Source: Sapria himalayana (lineage: Eukaryota; Streptophyta; Magnoliopsida; Malpighiales; Rafflesiaceae). Taken from it: a stretch of 64,000 nucleotides of DNA. Location of the stretch: positions 2,521,001 through 2,585,000 of the forward strand of contig JAREIK010001468.1 of assembly GCA_029783825.1 (NCBI GenBank), in the 5' to 3' direction. The notes under the pieces were generated by a model. The model had not been told where the DNA came from. It did not search any database and worked only from the letters and a program-made list of their open reading frames with translations. A program made the position numbers and the translations under genes. Of this stretch, positions 1 to 12,965 are shown one piece after another. Positions within the stretch are counted from its first letter, which is position 1. Each line of letters opens with the position of its first letter.

Positions 1-2190
1 AATAAAGCATAAAACCACATATATCTTTATGAATAGATGGATTCCATTGGCAGAAAATTCATCGGGCAGCGAGCACAAATTAAGATTCTAAAAGTTAATA
101 TGAACAAGTTTGGATAACACTATTTGTTTCGAGATACAAAATCACAATTTGAGAGCAAACCAGCAGATGTTACAAGTTACATACACAAAGGGGTGCCAAG
201 CTGCACAAAGAGCAACGTAGTTGCATGGTTCACGTTAAGAACATTAAGAATTTACCGTGATACATTCTACGAGACAGTGTCACTACTCACTATAGAATAC
301 TATGAACAAACCCAACTGCTTACGACGATTGGTCTGCATGACAAATCACGCCATATAAAAAGAAAGACGACGTATATACATAAACTATATCTACGTTAAG
401 TTAACTGATCATGGCTAAGAATCGATGATGGATTTATTTGAAATCTGTAAGAGTTAACGGATTATGGCTAACTGATTATGGCACGATAACTATATAATCA
501 AAAAAAAAAAAAAATTACATAGAATCTTAATTATGACAACGATAAGTATGATAGATTGATGGGCTGTATACACTATACAGTAACTTATTCGCAAACACGT
601 AGTTGAACCATTGCAGTAATGATAATGAAGTATCGAGGGGTGGAGAGCATCATAATATAATATTACAGTCTTACAGATAGTATAGTTAGCTGGCTACTTA
701 TTTCATTTATAGAAAAAAAGATGAACTTGTGAATAACTTTTATTAATTCGAGCACCAATGGGTTCTCCCAACTCCCAAGGCACAAACCATATAGTATTGT
801 ATAGATTATGTTCATACACGACATTTTGAAAATATCTAAAATATATATGTATAATTATAATATTTAATAAAAAATATATAAAAACATAAAATATTTATAT
901 TTTGATACACTTAAAATCAAAAAACAATTTTTGATTGTGATAACACCATATAAAATTTTGGAAAAATTATGTTTTTGGGTCCCAATATGAAAGTATTTAT
1001 ATTCAGTGCTCATATTACAAAGTATTTGAAAAAAAAAAAAACACTTTCTAATATGTAAAATATTTACTTATAAATTATAAACTCAAATATATCTCTATGC
1101 TGAAACTGTAAAATAAATTACTGGCTGCAAACTATGTACTTGTGGAGAATTATTTCTGAAGAGATGATTTTTCTTTGATTCTATATATTTTTACTAGTAA
1201 TACAATGATTTACTTATAGGTTGTAGTCTGTACTTCTAAAACTGAAAATTAAAAATCATTATCACCCATAAGAGTAACTGCTGACTCTTGATATTTCATC
1301 TTGCGAACTAAAAATGGACATTTAATGTTTATTCAACAAAAATATCTCCATTTTTAATAAAAATATTATTTTGAAAGGTTTTGAATTTGAAAATTATCCA
1401 ATAATTTGTAACCACTTTTCGAATTGAAAATTATTGTACTCAACAATTATATTCAAAATAAAAAAAAAATCATAAACTATGAGACAAAAAATTAATAAAC
1501 TAAAATTCATTCGAGTTAATTTAAATTGTTTTTAAAAGACTCAATCATGGTTTAATCTAATTGAGTCGACCAAGCTGCCCACTTGAGATAACTTAATAAT
1601 TAATTTAAAAGCTACTTTCACTATAAATTCAATTTTAAGAAAATGTGGAATGTATACATTTGAGAGACACTTTCAATACACAAATTTAATTTATTTACCA
1701 GTAACATGAATATGCAATTGTGAATGGCGTCTTTTCACAATACATCATATGACATGGTAAAAGATACCATAATTTTAGGGAGAATTATATTTTGATAATT
1801 CGAGATTAAAAATTTATGTAGTTTCAAAAAATATTTATCACTTGATGTGCACCAAACCAAAACTAATTACATTTTGTTGCACTTTAAAGCTTAACTCCAA
1901 TTCTACTCTTATCACATCCATGCCAATATTAAAAATACCTCACATTCATCATTCGCATATATACACAAAAATAATAAAAAAATTATGTTAACATCATGAT
2001 ATATGTATCGCATATATATCATGATATACTAACATCATGATAGTCTAGATGGAAAAGAGGATGATATTCATACTCTAGGATCACAAATTCAACCCACAAA
2101 GCTATCAAATATAATCACCAAGTAGTTTACCAATAGAATTATCATGCCGTTAGGACAAAAATCTTACATTGCACTAATCCTAAGGCATCG
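1..2190. other. AT-rich stretch, no gene recognised
   Basis: No reading frame here resembles a known protein and none has the length or composition of a plant exon. The first 400 bases are a little less AT-rich and hold an open frame of about 90 codons at 124-399 that I do not recognise. A short motif (GTTAAC-GATTATGGCTAA) recurs three times between 399 and 480. Around 1990-2040 there are several small palindromes built on ATATCATGATAT. The first 400 bases could be the edge of a gene lying outside the window. Confidence 0.5.
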
Positions 2191-2209
2191 ATACTAAAAT
2201 ATGGGACAA

Positions 2210-2406
2210 GAATTAGTATGAGTTAGCTTTGGGTAATAGACTATCAAAGGAATTAAATACATATATGCGCATGCACATGCACACACACACACACAAAGGC
2301 TTATATGCACATGTGTGTATGTGTGTGCATGTGTATATATATTCTTATATGTATACATACATACATATATATATATATAACTATATATACATGTATATAA
2401 ATATTT

Positions 2407-2439
<33 letters not shown>

Positions 2440-2590
2440 GGTGTGTGTGTGTGTGTGTGTGTAAACTTATATAGGTTTTTAGGCCGAGACTAAATATATA
2501 TGAGCCGAGAAATTGTATGAGTTGACTTTGGGTGAAAGATCAAAGGAGTTAATGAAATACACACACACACACACATAAAGGCTTATATAC

Positions 2591-2624
<34 letters not shown>

Positions 2625-2631
2625 ATAATCG

Positions 2632-2666
<35 letters not shown>

Positions 2667-2712
2667 ATAACTATTTATACACTCTCCCACACACACACAC
2701 ACACACAGACAA
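2210..2712. repeat. Tandemly duplicated microsatellite block (CA)n/(GT)n/(AT)n
   Basis: Two diverged copies of one unit lie side by side, about 2210-2500 and 2505-2712. Each starts with a shared unique lead (ATGAGTT..CTTTGGGT, then ATCAAAGGA.TTAA), followed by (CA)n, AAAGGCTTATA, (GT)n, (AT)n, ACATGTATATAA and again (CA)n. The unique lead shows that this is a duplication of a whole block and not independent microsatellite growth. The mirrored CA and GT runs could form hairpins. The open frames across it are repeat translations and not genes. Confidence 0.85.
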
Positions 2713-3381
2713 TATTAGTTTTAGATTAAAAAACATAAACAACAAAAACTACTTCTCAAATTGAAATGCTATTTTTTTTTTCGAAAACAACTATTTTTTT
2801 TATTTTTTTTTTATTTTTTTAAGTTTTTGAGGTGTCATCGCGGAGACAAAATCAGTTTTTCAATTTAAAGTACACTAAACTATAAATATGTTATGTTCGG
2901 TTATATTTTTTCTTAAATAATAAAAGTTTAGGTTTTTTTTTTAATATTCTCTGAATAGGATACCTAAACATAATGTACCCACATAGTATTCATTTTCCTT
3001 ATAGTCATAAAGTCAAAATGTCACCTAAAAATAGCATAATTTATGAATTAAATTTAATGATTTTAATATTTGATTCAATTATGTATGGATATCTCACCTA
3101 AAAAAAATTATTTAGGTTTTGCATCATTTTTATATATAGCTATATTTTAGTACTACAAAACAATAAAATGTATGTTTATAGTACTCAATTTTTTTTTCAA
3201 CACGTGCACAAAAGTAAATATTTTTCAATTTTGCTACAATTTATACTTTGTTCCTGAATTTATTCTTCCCCATTCTACGCCATTTTGATATATAATCATA
3301 TATCCCAAATATCTAACACATGAACAAAAAAGTAAAAATGATTTTTAAAAAACTTTATGTAAACAAATACACACACACACA
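2713..3381. other. AT-rich spacer with poly-T tracts
   Basis: This stretch has long T runs near 2770-2820 and 2930-2945 and a (CA)n run at 3369-3388 that marks the point where the neighbouring copia remnant stops being readable. The missing RNase H part of that element could be decayed in here, but I could not recognise it. Confidence 0.4.
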
Positions 3382-4395
3382 CACACCCACACAATCATTG
3401 TTTATGAAATATCTAGTCTTGTACAAATCAGTGCAAACATTAAACTTCTCACTACTAATGCATATGATACTCGATATATATATTTTTTCTATTCTTATGA
3501 GCTATGACACATAGTTGATGATAACTTGAAATTAACAAGAAGATGGGTAAAATTAGTTTACACCCTTGCATAATAAAACATCACAAAATATTATTAAAGT
3601 AGTTTAATCCTAATGTTATTTCTGTATCAGTAAATCTGTATCCCTAAAATCTTAGTTGATAGTCTTATGTCATTCATATCAAACATCCTAGTCAATTGTG
3701 CATTCAATTCTTGAAGTCGATATTTGTTGGGGCCGGTTACTAAAATGTCATCCATGTACAATAAAAAAATGATGAAATAATTTTTATCCTCAAATCTCTT
3801 ATTGTACATACAATGGTCTGAACTAAATCTATTATACCCGAGGATAATGATAAAGGAATAAAATTTCTTGTTCCAACAACTAGGTGCCTACTTTAGATCA
3901 TATAGAGATTTATTCAACTTACAAACTAAGTTCTTCTTATCAGTTTCAGCAAATTCTTCTAGTTGTAACATATAAATTTCTTCTTCAATTTCTTCATTAA
4001 GAAATATAATTTTGACATCTAAGTGCTCTAAATATAAATCAAATTTAACACACAAAGTAATTACTACCTAATTATTGTAAGATGAACTATCAAGAAAAAA
4101 AATCTCATTGAAGTCAATGTCTTCTTTCTAAGTATATCTCTTTGCTACCAATCTTGCACGATACCATTCTACTTGATCATTGTTATTCCATTTTATCTTA
4201 TAAATTCATTTGTTACTAATAGCTTTTCTTTCTAGTGATAATAATACTACCTTACAAGTCTTTTTCTTATGTAGAGTTTTAATTTCTTCTTTTATTGTTG
4301 TCATCCATAGAGAAATATCTAAACTATTTGAAGCTTCATGAAATTTTGAAGGTTATCCATCTTCTGTTAGAAGATAATATGCAATATTACTTTCC
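3382..4395 (-). pseudogene. copia reverse transcriptase remnant
   Basis: Motifs appear in the right order across several frames: KAISNKWIYKIK, VEWYRARLVAK, DIDFNEIF, LDVKIIFLNEEIEEEIYM, NKSLYDLK, then the catalytic YMDD (3747-3758, rest of the motif ILVTG), and LGIQIY. The intact YMDD box is notable since stops surround it. The linker to RNase H follows at about 3400-3470. The polymerase would copy element RNA into DNA. This copy is broken. Confidence 0.88.
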
Positions 4396-4399
4396 ATAA

Positions 4400-5765
4400 C
4401 ATGCTCTAAGTGTCAAGCTAGAGTATTTCTAATACAAGTTGGCCAATTAACTTTTGGAGCCTCGGACTCAACATTCTCTTGTACTTCGTGCTCAGATTCT
4501 TCCTCCATAGATATTATAACATCTTGTCTTTGATTATTTTTTACTTACATAGTGATAGTTTCCGAAGTTTTTTTCAAAATGATATCATTATCATTAATTC
4601 TTTGTAATTGATTTTCTACAAAAATTATATATATATTGATAATTACCTTATGGGTAGTGGAATTTCATAGGTGATACCCCTTCACATCTTCGGCATACCC
4701 TATGAATATACACTTTCTAGATTTTGGATCCAACTTTATTTTTTCTTAGGTATTATACATCACATACGTAGGATATACAAAATAATATAAAGTTGAGTAA
4801 TCTACTAGCTTACCAGTCTATGCTCTATTGGCATCTTAAAATTAATCATAGTTGAAAATGACTGATTTATTATATAACATGCAGTACTGACTGATTCCAC
4901 CCAAAAATAATTGGGTAGACTTGTAATCCTAATTATTTCTCTCATTCATTCTATAAGAGTTCTATTCAACCATTTTAATACTTTAATATTGTTACATGTA
5001 TGTGATTATGAATTATTGTTTGATACCTTTTTGTTTATAATGAGCAATAAACTCATCATCTACATTCTCACTTTTATTATCTATCTACAAACACTTAATC
5101 CTTTTCTCATATTCAAGTTCTATATTCACTTTAAAATCTTTAAAAATTGGAAATATGTCAAACTTAAATAATCATTAATAAAATATACAAAATATTTTGC
5201 TCCTCCTAGAGATATTTCTGGTGATTCTCATATATTAAAATGTATCAATTCTGAATGGATTTACTTCTTACAACTGATCTACTAAATGGTAATATATTCT
5301 GCTTACTTGTTGCATAATACTTATAAAAATGTAAATTTAATGATTTGATCCTCGAAAGTAGCTTTTGTTATAAAAAATCTTAAAATCTTATTTTGACATG
5401 TGGCCTAGTTTGAGATGTCGCATCATTATTGATTCTTCTTTTCTAATTTATGCAATACATGTATCTGCTTTCCATAGTATTTCTCCTCTAAGCATGAATA
5501 AATTTGTTGTGATCTTTTCTCTCCTTTATTACCATAAGTGTATCTCTCATAATTTTTATCAGCCCATATTTCTCAATATAGGGTTTAGACCCAAGACATG
5601 GTGTACCTCTTTATTTTTCCTATAGACTAGATTTTTCTTCAAGTTCATCACATGTCGTACCTCTTGAATGGTATTAACCACATTATCAAACTTTTTTATT
5701 TTGATAGTATCGATACTAATAATCTTCAAAGCATGATCATTACCTATGTGAAAAAAAATCTCCAA
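4400..5765 (-). pseudogene. copia protease/integrase remnant
   Basis: At 5559-5765 the minus strand encodes a segment with GNDHALKIISIDTIKIK followed by EVRHVMNLKKNL, the hallmark of the end of copia protease and its linker. Near 5390-5440 it reads RHLKLGHMS, the H..LGH part of the GAG-pre-integrase zinc domain (HHCC). The integrase core further down to about 4400 is badly frameshifted and the DDE residues could not be placed with confidence. Integrase would insert element cDNA into chromosomes. Confidence 0.75.
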
Positions 5766-5939
5766 AGATTAGTTCATATTTTTGAAATTAATCTCTTTGA
5801 GATGTCATGTGCCACAAAGCTCCTAAGTCTAGCAATCACATATCACCAAACTATTTTCTACTTTCAACTATTATTATCACCTAAATTTATAAGATGTTGT
5901 TATCATCATTGATATTTGTAACTTTTCCTTGAGTATTTG

Positions 5940-6553
5940 ATAACTCATCATCACCACTCTTTTTCTTAAACTAATAATCTCTTTTGAAATTTCTTTTCTT
6001 GCTACAGTTATAACACTTAATATTTTTCTTACTTCTTGATTTTGATCTATCATAATTCTGACTCCTAATGAGGCTATACTCCATTGATCTCCCTCATATC
6101 ACCATTAAGACTTCTACTTACTATTCATTTGCATATCTATCATCCTTATTTTTAGATATACTTACTTCTTCTAAGATGGAAGAGACAATATCATTGAAGA
6201 TTAGGTTATTTATTAAGATACTGTTCATCATATTGATAATAAGTTGATCATGCGAATTAGATAAACTTTGAAGTAAAATCTCAGTATATTCAATTTCTTT
6301 TATTTTATAACCCAACATGGTAAGTTAAGAAAATAGAATAATGAAAGTTTTGATTCGATCAGTTACCGTAATAGATTTTATCATTCGAAGAGTATGGAGT
6401 CTTCTCTTTAAGAAGATCTTGTTGTGAAGTGACTTTGCATAGTATAATCTTGTGAGAGTATCCCAAATTTTTTACTGTATTCTTTTCTGCTATACTCAAT
6501 AATACTTTATCAACTAGTGTTAAATATAGATCGGCAATCACATTACCATCCAT
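5940..6553 (-). pseudogene. copia gag remnant with zinc knuckle
   Basis: The frame at 6359-6553 reads like the N-terminal half of a copia Gag. The frame at 6121-6318 continues it with the conserved LL.SLS.S.D.L segment. At about 5970-6030 a basic stretch precedes CYNCSKKRNF, the start of a CCHC zinc knuckle whose later His and Cys positions have decayed. Gag would form the particle that packages element RNA. Several stops make it non-functional. Confidence 0.75.
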
Positions 6554-6560
6554 CTCGTTT

Positions 6561-9500
6561 CACTTATCTTCAGGAATCTTGGTGGATCTTTTTCTAATTA
6601 TATTTAAGTAATTATCATTCATCAAAATTACCTTAATTTTTATTTTCCATAATAAAATATTATAGTAACCAAGAATAATAATAATTATTTGTGTCAAAAC
6701 ACCAAAAAAGTTCCCAAGTGAGTGGAAGGGTGCAATACCCTCTTAAAAACCATAGACCTTGAGGCTCTTATCGCCCTTTTGACAATTTTTCTAGATTTGC
6801 ATTAACCAAAAAAGTTACCATTATTACAAAAATAGAGCTCACAACAATAATTTAAAAATAAAAAATTCAACTCTTAAGATAATAAAATAAATAATTCAAT
6901 AAAAGAAATAAAAGCTAAAAAAGTATTGGAATTGGGATACATTTCAAATTTGGAAATCTCAAATGGATTTTCAAAGTTGGCAAGGTGATATTCCACCCAC
7001 CCTCATTAAAGTTACAATTATATATATATTAGTTAATCGAGTAAAATCATTTGCCTAGTAATTCATTATTCAATCCATAAAAATAACAAATATCTTCTCT
7101 TTACATCTTCTTTCATCTATAAAGGACAAAAATTTACTACTTATCCTCTAAATCATCTATGTTCCAATGATATGCCAAAAGGTAGATGTGAGATTAAAGT
7201 CGGAAGAAGAAGAAGAGTGTGTGGTGGAAAAGAGACAAAAAAAAAACAAAGTCATATTGTCAGTCCAAAAAAAGATAACATTTTTTTTGCTTTAATCTTT
7301 TCTTTTGTCCCTACATCTCTCTTTATTTACATGGGACTTGTATTCAATGCACAATGACCCACATAAAGTACAAAGTTTACCGATATTGTATGATTGTAGA
7401 TGAAAAACTAAAAATTTGACTAAAACAAAAGTTTGATTTAGGAAAATCTACATATATTTAAAAACTCTTTCTGCATCTTGTCAACTCGACTTTCCTTCCT
7501 TCCTTCAGCACACTTGTACTTTTTATAATCGTCTTAAGTAATTATAAGAGCTTTGTGACACAAACATATCAAAAACTAAACAAAAATGGCAATATTAAAA
7601 TTTAAGGGTCATTTCATAACAACTTAGATAAAAATGTATTATTGATACTCAAATAGGAGCAAACCATGAGAAAATCATGACAAAAACATATTTTTTGAGT
7701 GTTATTGAAGTATTCATGAAAAAAAATGTATTATCAAGAAAGAAAATTAGAGGATACATAACAAATTAGTTGATCTAATCTCAAGTTGCACATTAGAAAA
7801 TCATGGTGGACTCAAAATTAGTTCGTTTTATTATTTTTTCAAAAAATGTTGGTATTTTTGAGAACATTTACAAGAATATAAATTTACAAATTTTTGAATA
7901 GAATGGACTTTTAAAAAATTAAATGTCTTCGTATACATCATGTAAATTCTTAGTAATTTTAACATTTTTTGAATATAATTTATGATAATTACTTTTTGCT
8001 AAAAAACATCAACAAAAAAAATCTAATAATGTCTTTTTAAAATTTTTATTTAAAATCTATAATAAACCAAAATAGAAACAAAGAAAAATGAACAGGGTAT
8101 AAAACCAACAAGTAAATAATTGATAACAAATTTGTAAAGAGAGACTATTGCCAAATTTAATAACTATTTAGAACATATTTTCCTAAATCAAAAATAAAAA
8201 TAATAAAAAATAAGGTACATCGATTCTCTACAATTTCAATCTGTTTTAAACTTTTTACATTTCAATTTTTCAAAACATTGGACAACGTCCACAAATAAAA
8301 TACAAAACATCCATTATAAATATGAAAAGAAAGCCATTTTTCTCTAGCAAATCAATAGAAGAAACATTAAGAAGAAATGCTTCGGTGGGTTGAGTCATTT
8401 CTTCAATGTTTTTTTTCTTTATCGGTATGTCTCCTATTCTAACTCTCTCACTTTATGTTGTTATTATGATTTCATTATTTAGATGTTACTTATTTTTTTG
8501 AAATTGGTCACCCTTGAATATTTGTACGATGACTTTTTGTAAATGATTTGTGTGAAACATTCAAACAATATATATATTATTGAGAACCTCTTCAATTTAA
8601 AACACCTTCATTTGAGGCATAAGACAAAACATAATAAAGAAAATGATAACATATGTTGCAATATCTTGGACTCAATGTTGATGAAAATAACCAAGTATGC
8701 ATTTTATATTTTCAAGGTTTTTGTCAAAAATAATCACATATAACACTTAAGCAAGTTAATGAAACTTATATGAACAATGAATATAAAGAGATCAAAAAAT
8801 ACTATAAAAATTATCATAAATGATAAAAATCCAATATATTTTTATTAGGATTGGCTCATACTTTGGAAGCTACTGCTAGAGTTCAGTATTGTGACATTGA
8901 TTTTTGGAGTCACAACCAAAATGAAGTAACAACTTATTTTGTATGATTTCAACTGGACAACTATGCCTTGGAGTCAACTTATATTTTGAAATTGTGACAC
9001 ATCTAAAGCTTTAACATGTACTTTAGATTCTTGTCATTGAATTGTGGTATCACGACTCAACTTAAGTTATACCATATGTTATAGTATCGTGACCTTATTT
9101 TGTGTTGTAGCAACATCATTGTAGTTGTACCCTATTTTATATTATTTTTATTGTCCAACTTAAGGATTCTCAAGTTATGACTTTATTATGTGGTATGGTA
9201 ATATGAATGAAGTTGCAATAAAAATATGAAATCATGATTTAAGTCTTTTAAAAGATTATTCTATTTACTATTTAATCATTATAAATGAATTGTAAAATTA
9301 GAGTGTGAGAAAAATCCAAAATGAAAGTTTTCCTTAGTGAAGTAGTGGCTCAATGACTTTTCATTGTTGTTGATTTCAGAAGACATCTAACAAGACAAAT
9401 TAAATGTACTTTACGATTTGGTAGAAAGGCAAAACTTGTATAAGATAATATTAGAACTCTAGATAAATGTAGTGTAATGTGCACATTGAAAGCAATCTCA

Positions 9501-10014
9501 ACTCTTCATCATTGAAACAAATCAAGGGACCATAACCAAAGGGTCGCCTATTAGATATAGCCTAGTGGATTAAAGCCTTTAGTTTCCATCTAATCATATC
9601 AAGTAAGATGAACTTGAAAAGACATTGAAGAAAATGGTTAACTAGATGTCTAGATAAATGTAGTGTGATATGCATGTTGAAAGCAAAAGCAACCCTTCAT
9701 CATTGAATCAAATCATCACATAGGGTAGGTGAGAAAAGGATCACCCATGTTCATTTTCCTTTCACAAGCACCATTGAAACCATCAAAACGAGGGCAACAA
9801 ATAGTTTTGTCCTCTCAAGGGTCAATAAATTTTACAATGAAAAGAAAAGGCTACATCACGTGCAACATAATATTAGAAGAGGATATGTGGGTGGAATTGA
9901 ATTAGATCTCTAAAACTTGTATAATTGAAGAATTTTTAGGAAGCTACAAAAAATAGTGAAGAAATGGATGCCACTCCTATTGACACATGTGAATTGATGA
10001 TAATGGATATAAAT
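6561..10014. other. AT-rich intergenic stretch, no gene recognised
   Basis: It probably includes the decayed 5' LTR and leader of the copia element that ends near 6560, but no terminal repeats could be matched. Around 8880-9240 the words 'gtcacaac' and 'ttgtggtatcacgac' recur in a degenerate way, like old LTR sequence. A diverged direct repeat lies at 9459-9735 (listed separately). No coding frame is supportable. Confidence 0.45.
9459..9735. repeat. Diverged direct repeat, offset about 190 bp
   Basis: The sequence starting TCTAGATAAATGTAGTGT at 9459 recurs at 9649, and similarity continues through CATTGAAAGCAA and CTTCATCATTGAA..AATCA for about 75 bases. The spacing of 190 bp suggests an old tandem duplication. 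Function is unknown. Confidence 0.65.
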
Positions 10015-10175
10015 TAGAGGTATCAAATGAGTATTGTTAAGCCTGACATAGTACGGGAACTAATTGGCCTACCCAACTTGGCATGTTTTGACCTGCATAG
10101 TGCAAGGCTATACTAGGTTGTGTTGGGCCTATAATGGGCCATGTTGGTATGGGTCAGTTTAGGCAGGTTTGAGAC
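10015..10175. mobile_element. Decayed hAT-like element fragment (TAGAGGTATCAA terminus)
   Basis: It starts with TAGAGGTATCAAATG, which matches the terminus of the hAT-type elements at 50849, 54626 and 55714. The body is GC-richer than its surroundings and contains several GGCC and GGGCC words typical of those elements. The right terminus (near GGTTTGAGAC, about 10165) is too decayed to fix, and no target duplication is visible. Confidence 0.5.
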
Positions 10176-10179
10176 AGGA

Positions 10180-10555
10180 TTAATTGCTCACTTTCTATAA
10201 TAGAAAAGTCATGGTATTTTGTATTGTCGTAGCTTCATTATTTATCTTCTTGATCTCCAAAATCATGGTTATGATGGAAGCTATGGCTTTCATCACTACT
10301 TTTTTATCTGTCTGCTTTTTTTCAGTATCTCTAGAATTTCTATTTTAGCTATGTAATATTTTATCCTTTTCCTATTTAGTGCTTACTTTGAATTTATCTC
10401 TAATTTCTGATTTGATTGTAATTACTCAATAAGGATCAGTGACAATCTTAGTTACTAAGTGTCCATACTATCAAGACTTTAAATTCTCAAAGTATAACCT
10501 CAGATAAGAATTTAAAACTAATACCTCTTTTCCAACTTTGAATTCCCTCCTTTGC
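10180..10555. other. Spacer, probable 3' part of Athila-like internal region
   Basis: The segment lies downstream, in minus-strand sense, of the integrase remnant. It contains 'gtcatggt' and 'atcatggttatgatgg' words like those in the LTRs to the right. No open frame is recognisable. Confidence 0.35.
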
Positions 10556-11065
10556 ATATTCTTATCATACTATTTTTTTTTGTTTGTCTTTATAAATTTG
10601 TAAATTATCATAAGCTTCAATTCTCAACTCTTCCGATTCACTAATCTAAAGAACTCATCTTTCTTTTATATCTTTAAAATCACAATTCAATTTCTTGATT
10701 GCTTACCATACTCTATGTCAAGCTTGATCGGCAAATGATAAGTTTTTCCAAAAATAAGTTGATAAGGAAACATACCCAGTGGAGTTTTAAATATAGTAAT
10801 GTAAGCCAATATCATGTCATTGTCCTCCAAACGTTTATACTAGTCTTTTCTGGATAGATTAATTATATTTTCCAATATATATTTGACCTCTCTATTCAAT
10901 ATGTCGACTTTCTCATTCATTTGTGGATGATATAGTTATTTTTTATGCTTAGTCTCATGGTTTTCCATGTAAGAACTAAACAATTTCTTGCAAAAATGAC
11001 TACCTTCATCGGTGATAATATATTGTGGCATACCAAAACTCATGAAAATATTTCTTTAAAAAAAA
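10556..11065 (-). pseudogene. gypsy integrase remnant
   Basis: The minus strand reads PQYIITDEGSHFCKKLFSS (second Asp of the DDE triad), then YHPQMNEKVDILNREVKYIL (the Q.NE element with the third acidic residue), then LAYITIFKTPLGMFPYQLIFG and TYHLPIKLD. This is the integrase core and the start of its C-terminal part, close to Athila/Tat integrases. Stops are present. Confidence 0.88.
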
Positions 11066-11639
11066 TCTATAACAATATCTGCATTATTTTTTTCGATGCA
11101 AATATAGCTAGATCCTACTAAAATATACTTTTTCCCACATAAAAGGGGCCCATGAAATTAATTATCATATATTAAAGATCTTCACTTCTAGGATAAAGTT
11201 GAGCTAACTTTTATGATCATAAATATATTTTCCATTCTTTAGTATATATCACATTATTGTGCCATCTTTTGATAGACTTAAAATAATGATGGCTAACAAA
11301 ATCTAGATTTTATTACTTTTTGGATAGTTTTGTTACCTATAAAAATATCTACCATATAAAGATGAATGATATTTAAGGATAATTGTCATTTATTCTCTCC
11401 CGGGTACTCATTTCCTTATCACCTGATCAGTATATCTCTTAAACAAAAGTAGATCACCCCACATATAGTTTCTCATGTCATACAAAGATTTTTTATTTTA
11501 TTATGTCATGTGAAAATAGGGTGAGATATCACAGACCAAATAATTAACAAAGTTAGCAAACTAGGGTAATTATGCTTTCATCATAAAAACAAATTCATCC
11601 AAGAAACTCTCTGAAATTTCAACCTCTACTTCTCTTTGA

Positions 11640-12965
11640 TCTCTAGATTCCAATTATAATAAATAATTGACCTATCACATTTTCACTTCCCTTATTGTCC
11701 AAGATTTTCAAATCGAATTCTTGGAGAATGAATATTCACCTTATTTTATCAACCTCGTCCCAACCTCTCTTTTCATCGTCAAATAATATACAATTGCATG
11801 ATTGGTGTAAACCATCACTTTTGTTCCAAGTATGTATAGTCAGAACTTTTCACAAGAGAAAATCACAACTAGTATTTCTTTTTCTATGATTGTATAATTT
11901 GTTTAGGCTTTATTTAAAGTTCGAATTGCATATGTAATTGCCCTAACATGGCTCACATGGAAAATGTACTTGCATCACACATAATAAAGAATTGATCTTC
12001 TCATTGTGGTACTATCAAGATTATATTTTTGACTAACTTCCTTTTCAACTCTTCAAATGTATCAATTTACTTTTGGTCAAATTTAAATGTCACATCTTTC
12101 TCCAAAAGCTTACATAATGGTTTTTTCGTCTTCAAAAGTTGTTAATAAATTGGTGGTAAAACCCTATGTTTTTAAGGAAACTCCTCACCCTCTTGACTAT
12201 TGTGCAATGTGGTAAGATTTGTAACATCGATAACATTGCATCATTTCCTTCCATTCCTCTAGATGAAACTATATATCCCAGTAAATTTATTTGTAAACCA
12301 TGAAGTGATATTTTTCCCATTTGAGGACAAGATTTTTTTTTTTACATTTCTTTAATACCACTTGTAGGTTTTGAAAATATCCTTCGAAAGAATTCCCATA
12401 AATAGCAAATCAATCATAAATATGTCTATAAGCTTTTAGTTCAAGCCCACAAAAATAAAATTTATACATCTCTAAAATTTTGTTGATGTGTTGTAAATAC
12501 CAAATGAAGTTCTCCTAAACATTTAAGTTTCATTGGGACGAGTGAAGGTCATTTTTTCTTGATCTGCAAGATCGATCAAAATCTAATTGTATTCTAAATG
12601 TTCATCCAAAAAATAATATAAGATGTGAGATAAGATTCTATCTAAAATCTAGTCCATGAATGGAAGTAGATAGTGATCCTTTTGCATTCCCTTATTTAAT
12701 TTCTGATAATCTACACATAATCACCATTCAGTGATTTCACGTGTCAAAATCTATTCCTCGGTCATGGTTTTAACTACCACCCCTTTTTTTGGGATAAAAT
12801 GAATGTTACTCACCCATGAACTATTATATATGGCATAAATAATATATACCTTTAACTATTGAGAAATCTTCTTTTTCACCATATATTTTATGGTTGGATT
12901 CAATCTCTTTTGGTGCTCAATTATAGGCTTAACATCCTCCTCCATTAAAATCTTATGCATTTATA
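11640..12965 (-). pseudogene. gypsy reverse transcriptase-RNase H remnant
   Basis: In order on the minus strand: PKKG (about 12780), a CVDY-like box, LADQEKMTFT (about 12560-12600), FMID in place of the catalytic FMDD (about 12405-12430), LGYIVSSRGME and RSFLKNIGFYHQF (12132-12320), KPLCKLLEKDVTF, and MCDAS at the start of RNase H (about 11970-11990). Loss of a catalytic Asp plus many stops make it non-functional. The motif spacing matches gypsy pol. Confidence 0.87.

Larger units (their letters stand above)
3382..6560 (-). mobile_element. Decayed Ty1/copia retrotransposon, Tork-type, truncated
   Basis: Reading the minus strand from about 6553 down to 3382, all parts of a copia polyprotein appear in the canonical order: gag, zinc knuckle, protease, integrase, reverse transcriptase. 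Many stops and frameshifts interrupt them. The RNase H end is missing, the trace ending at the (CA)n run near 3380. No LTR could be delimited on either side. The RT linker (SYALVVRSLMFALICTRLDI) and the RT core resemble the Tork/Tnt1 lineage. The element is inactive. Confidence 0.88.

Noticed and set aside
2194..2474. Frames on both strands rich in His/Thr or Cys/Val
   Set aside because: Translations of (CA)n and (GT)n repeats.
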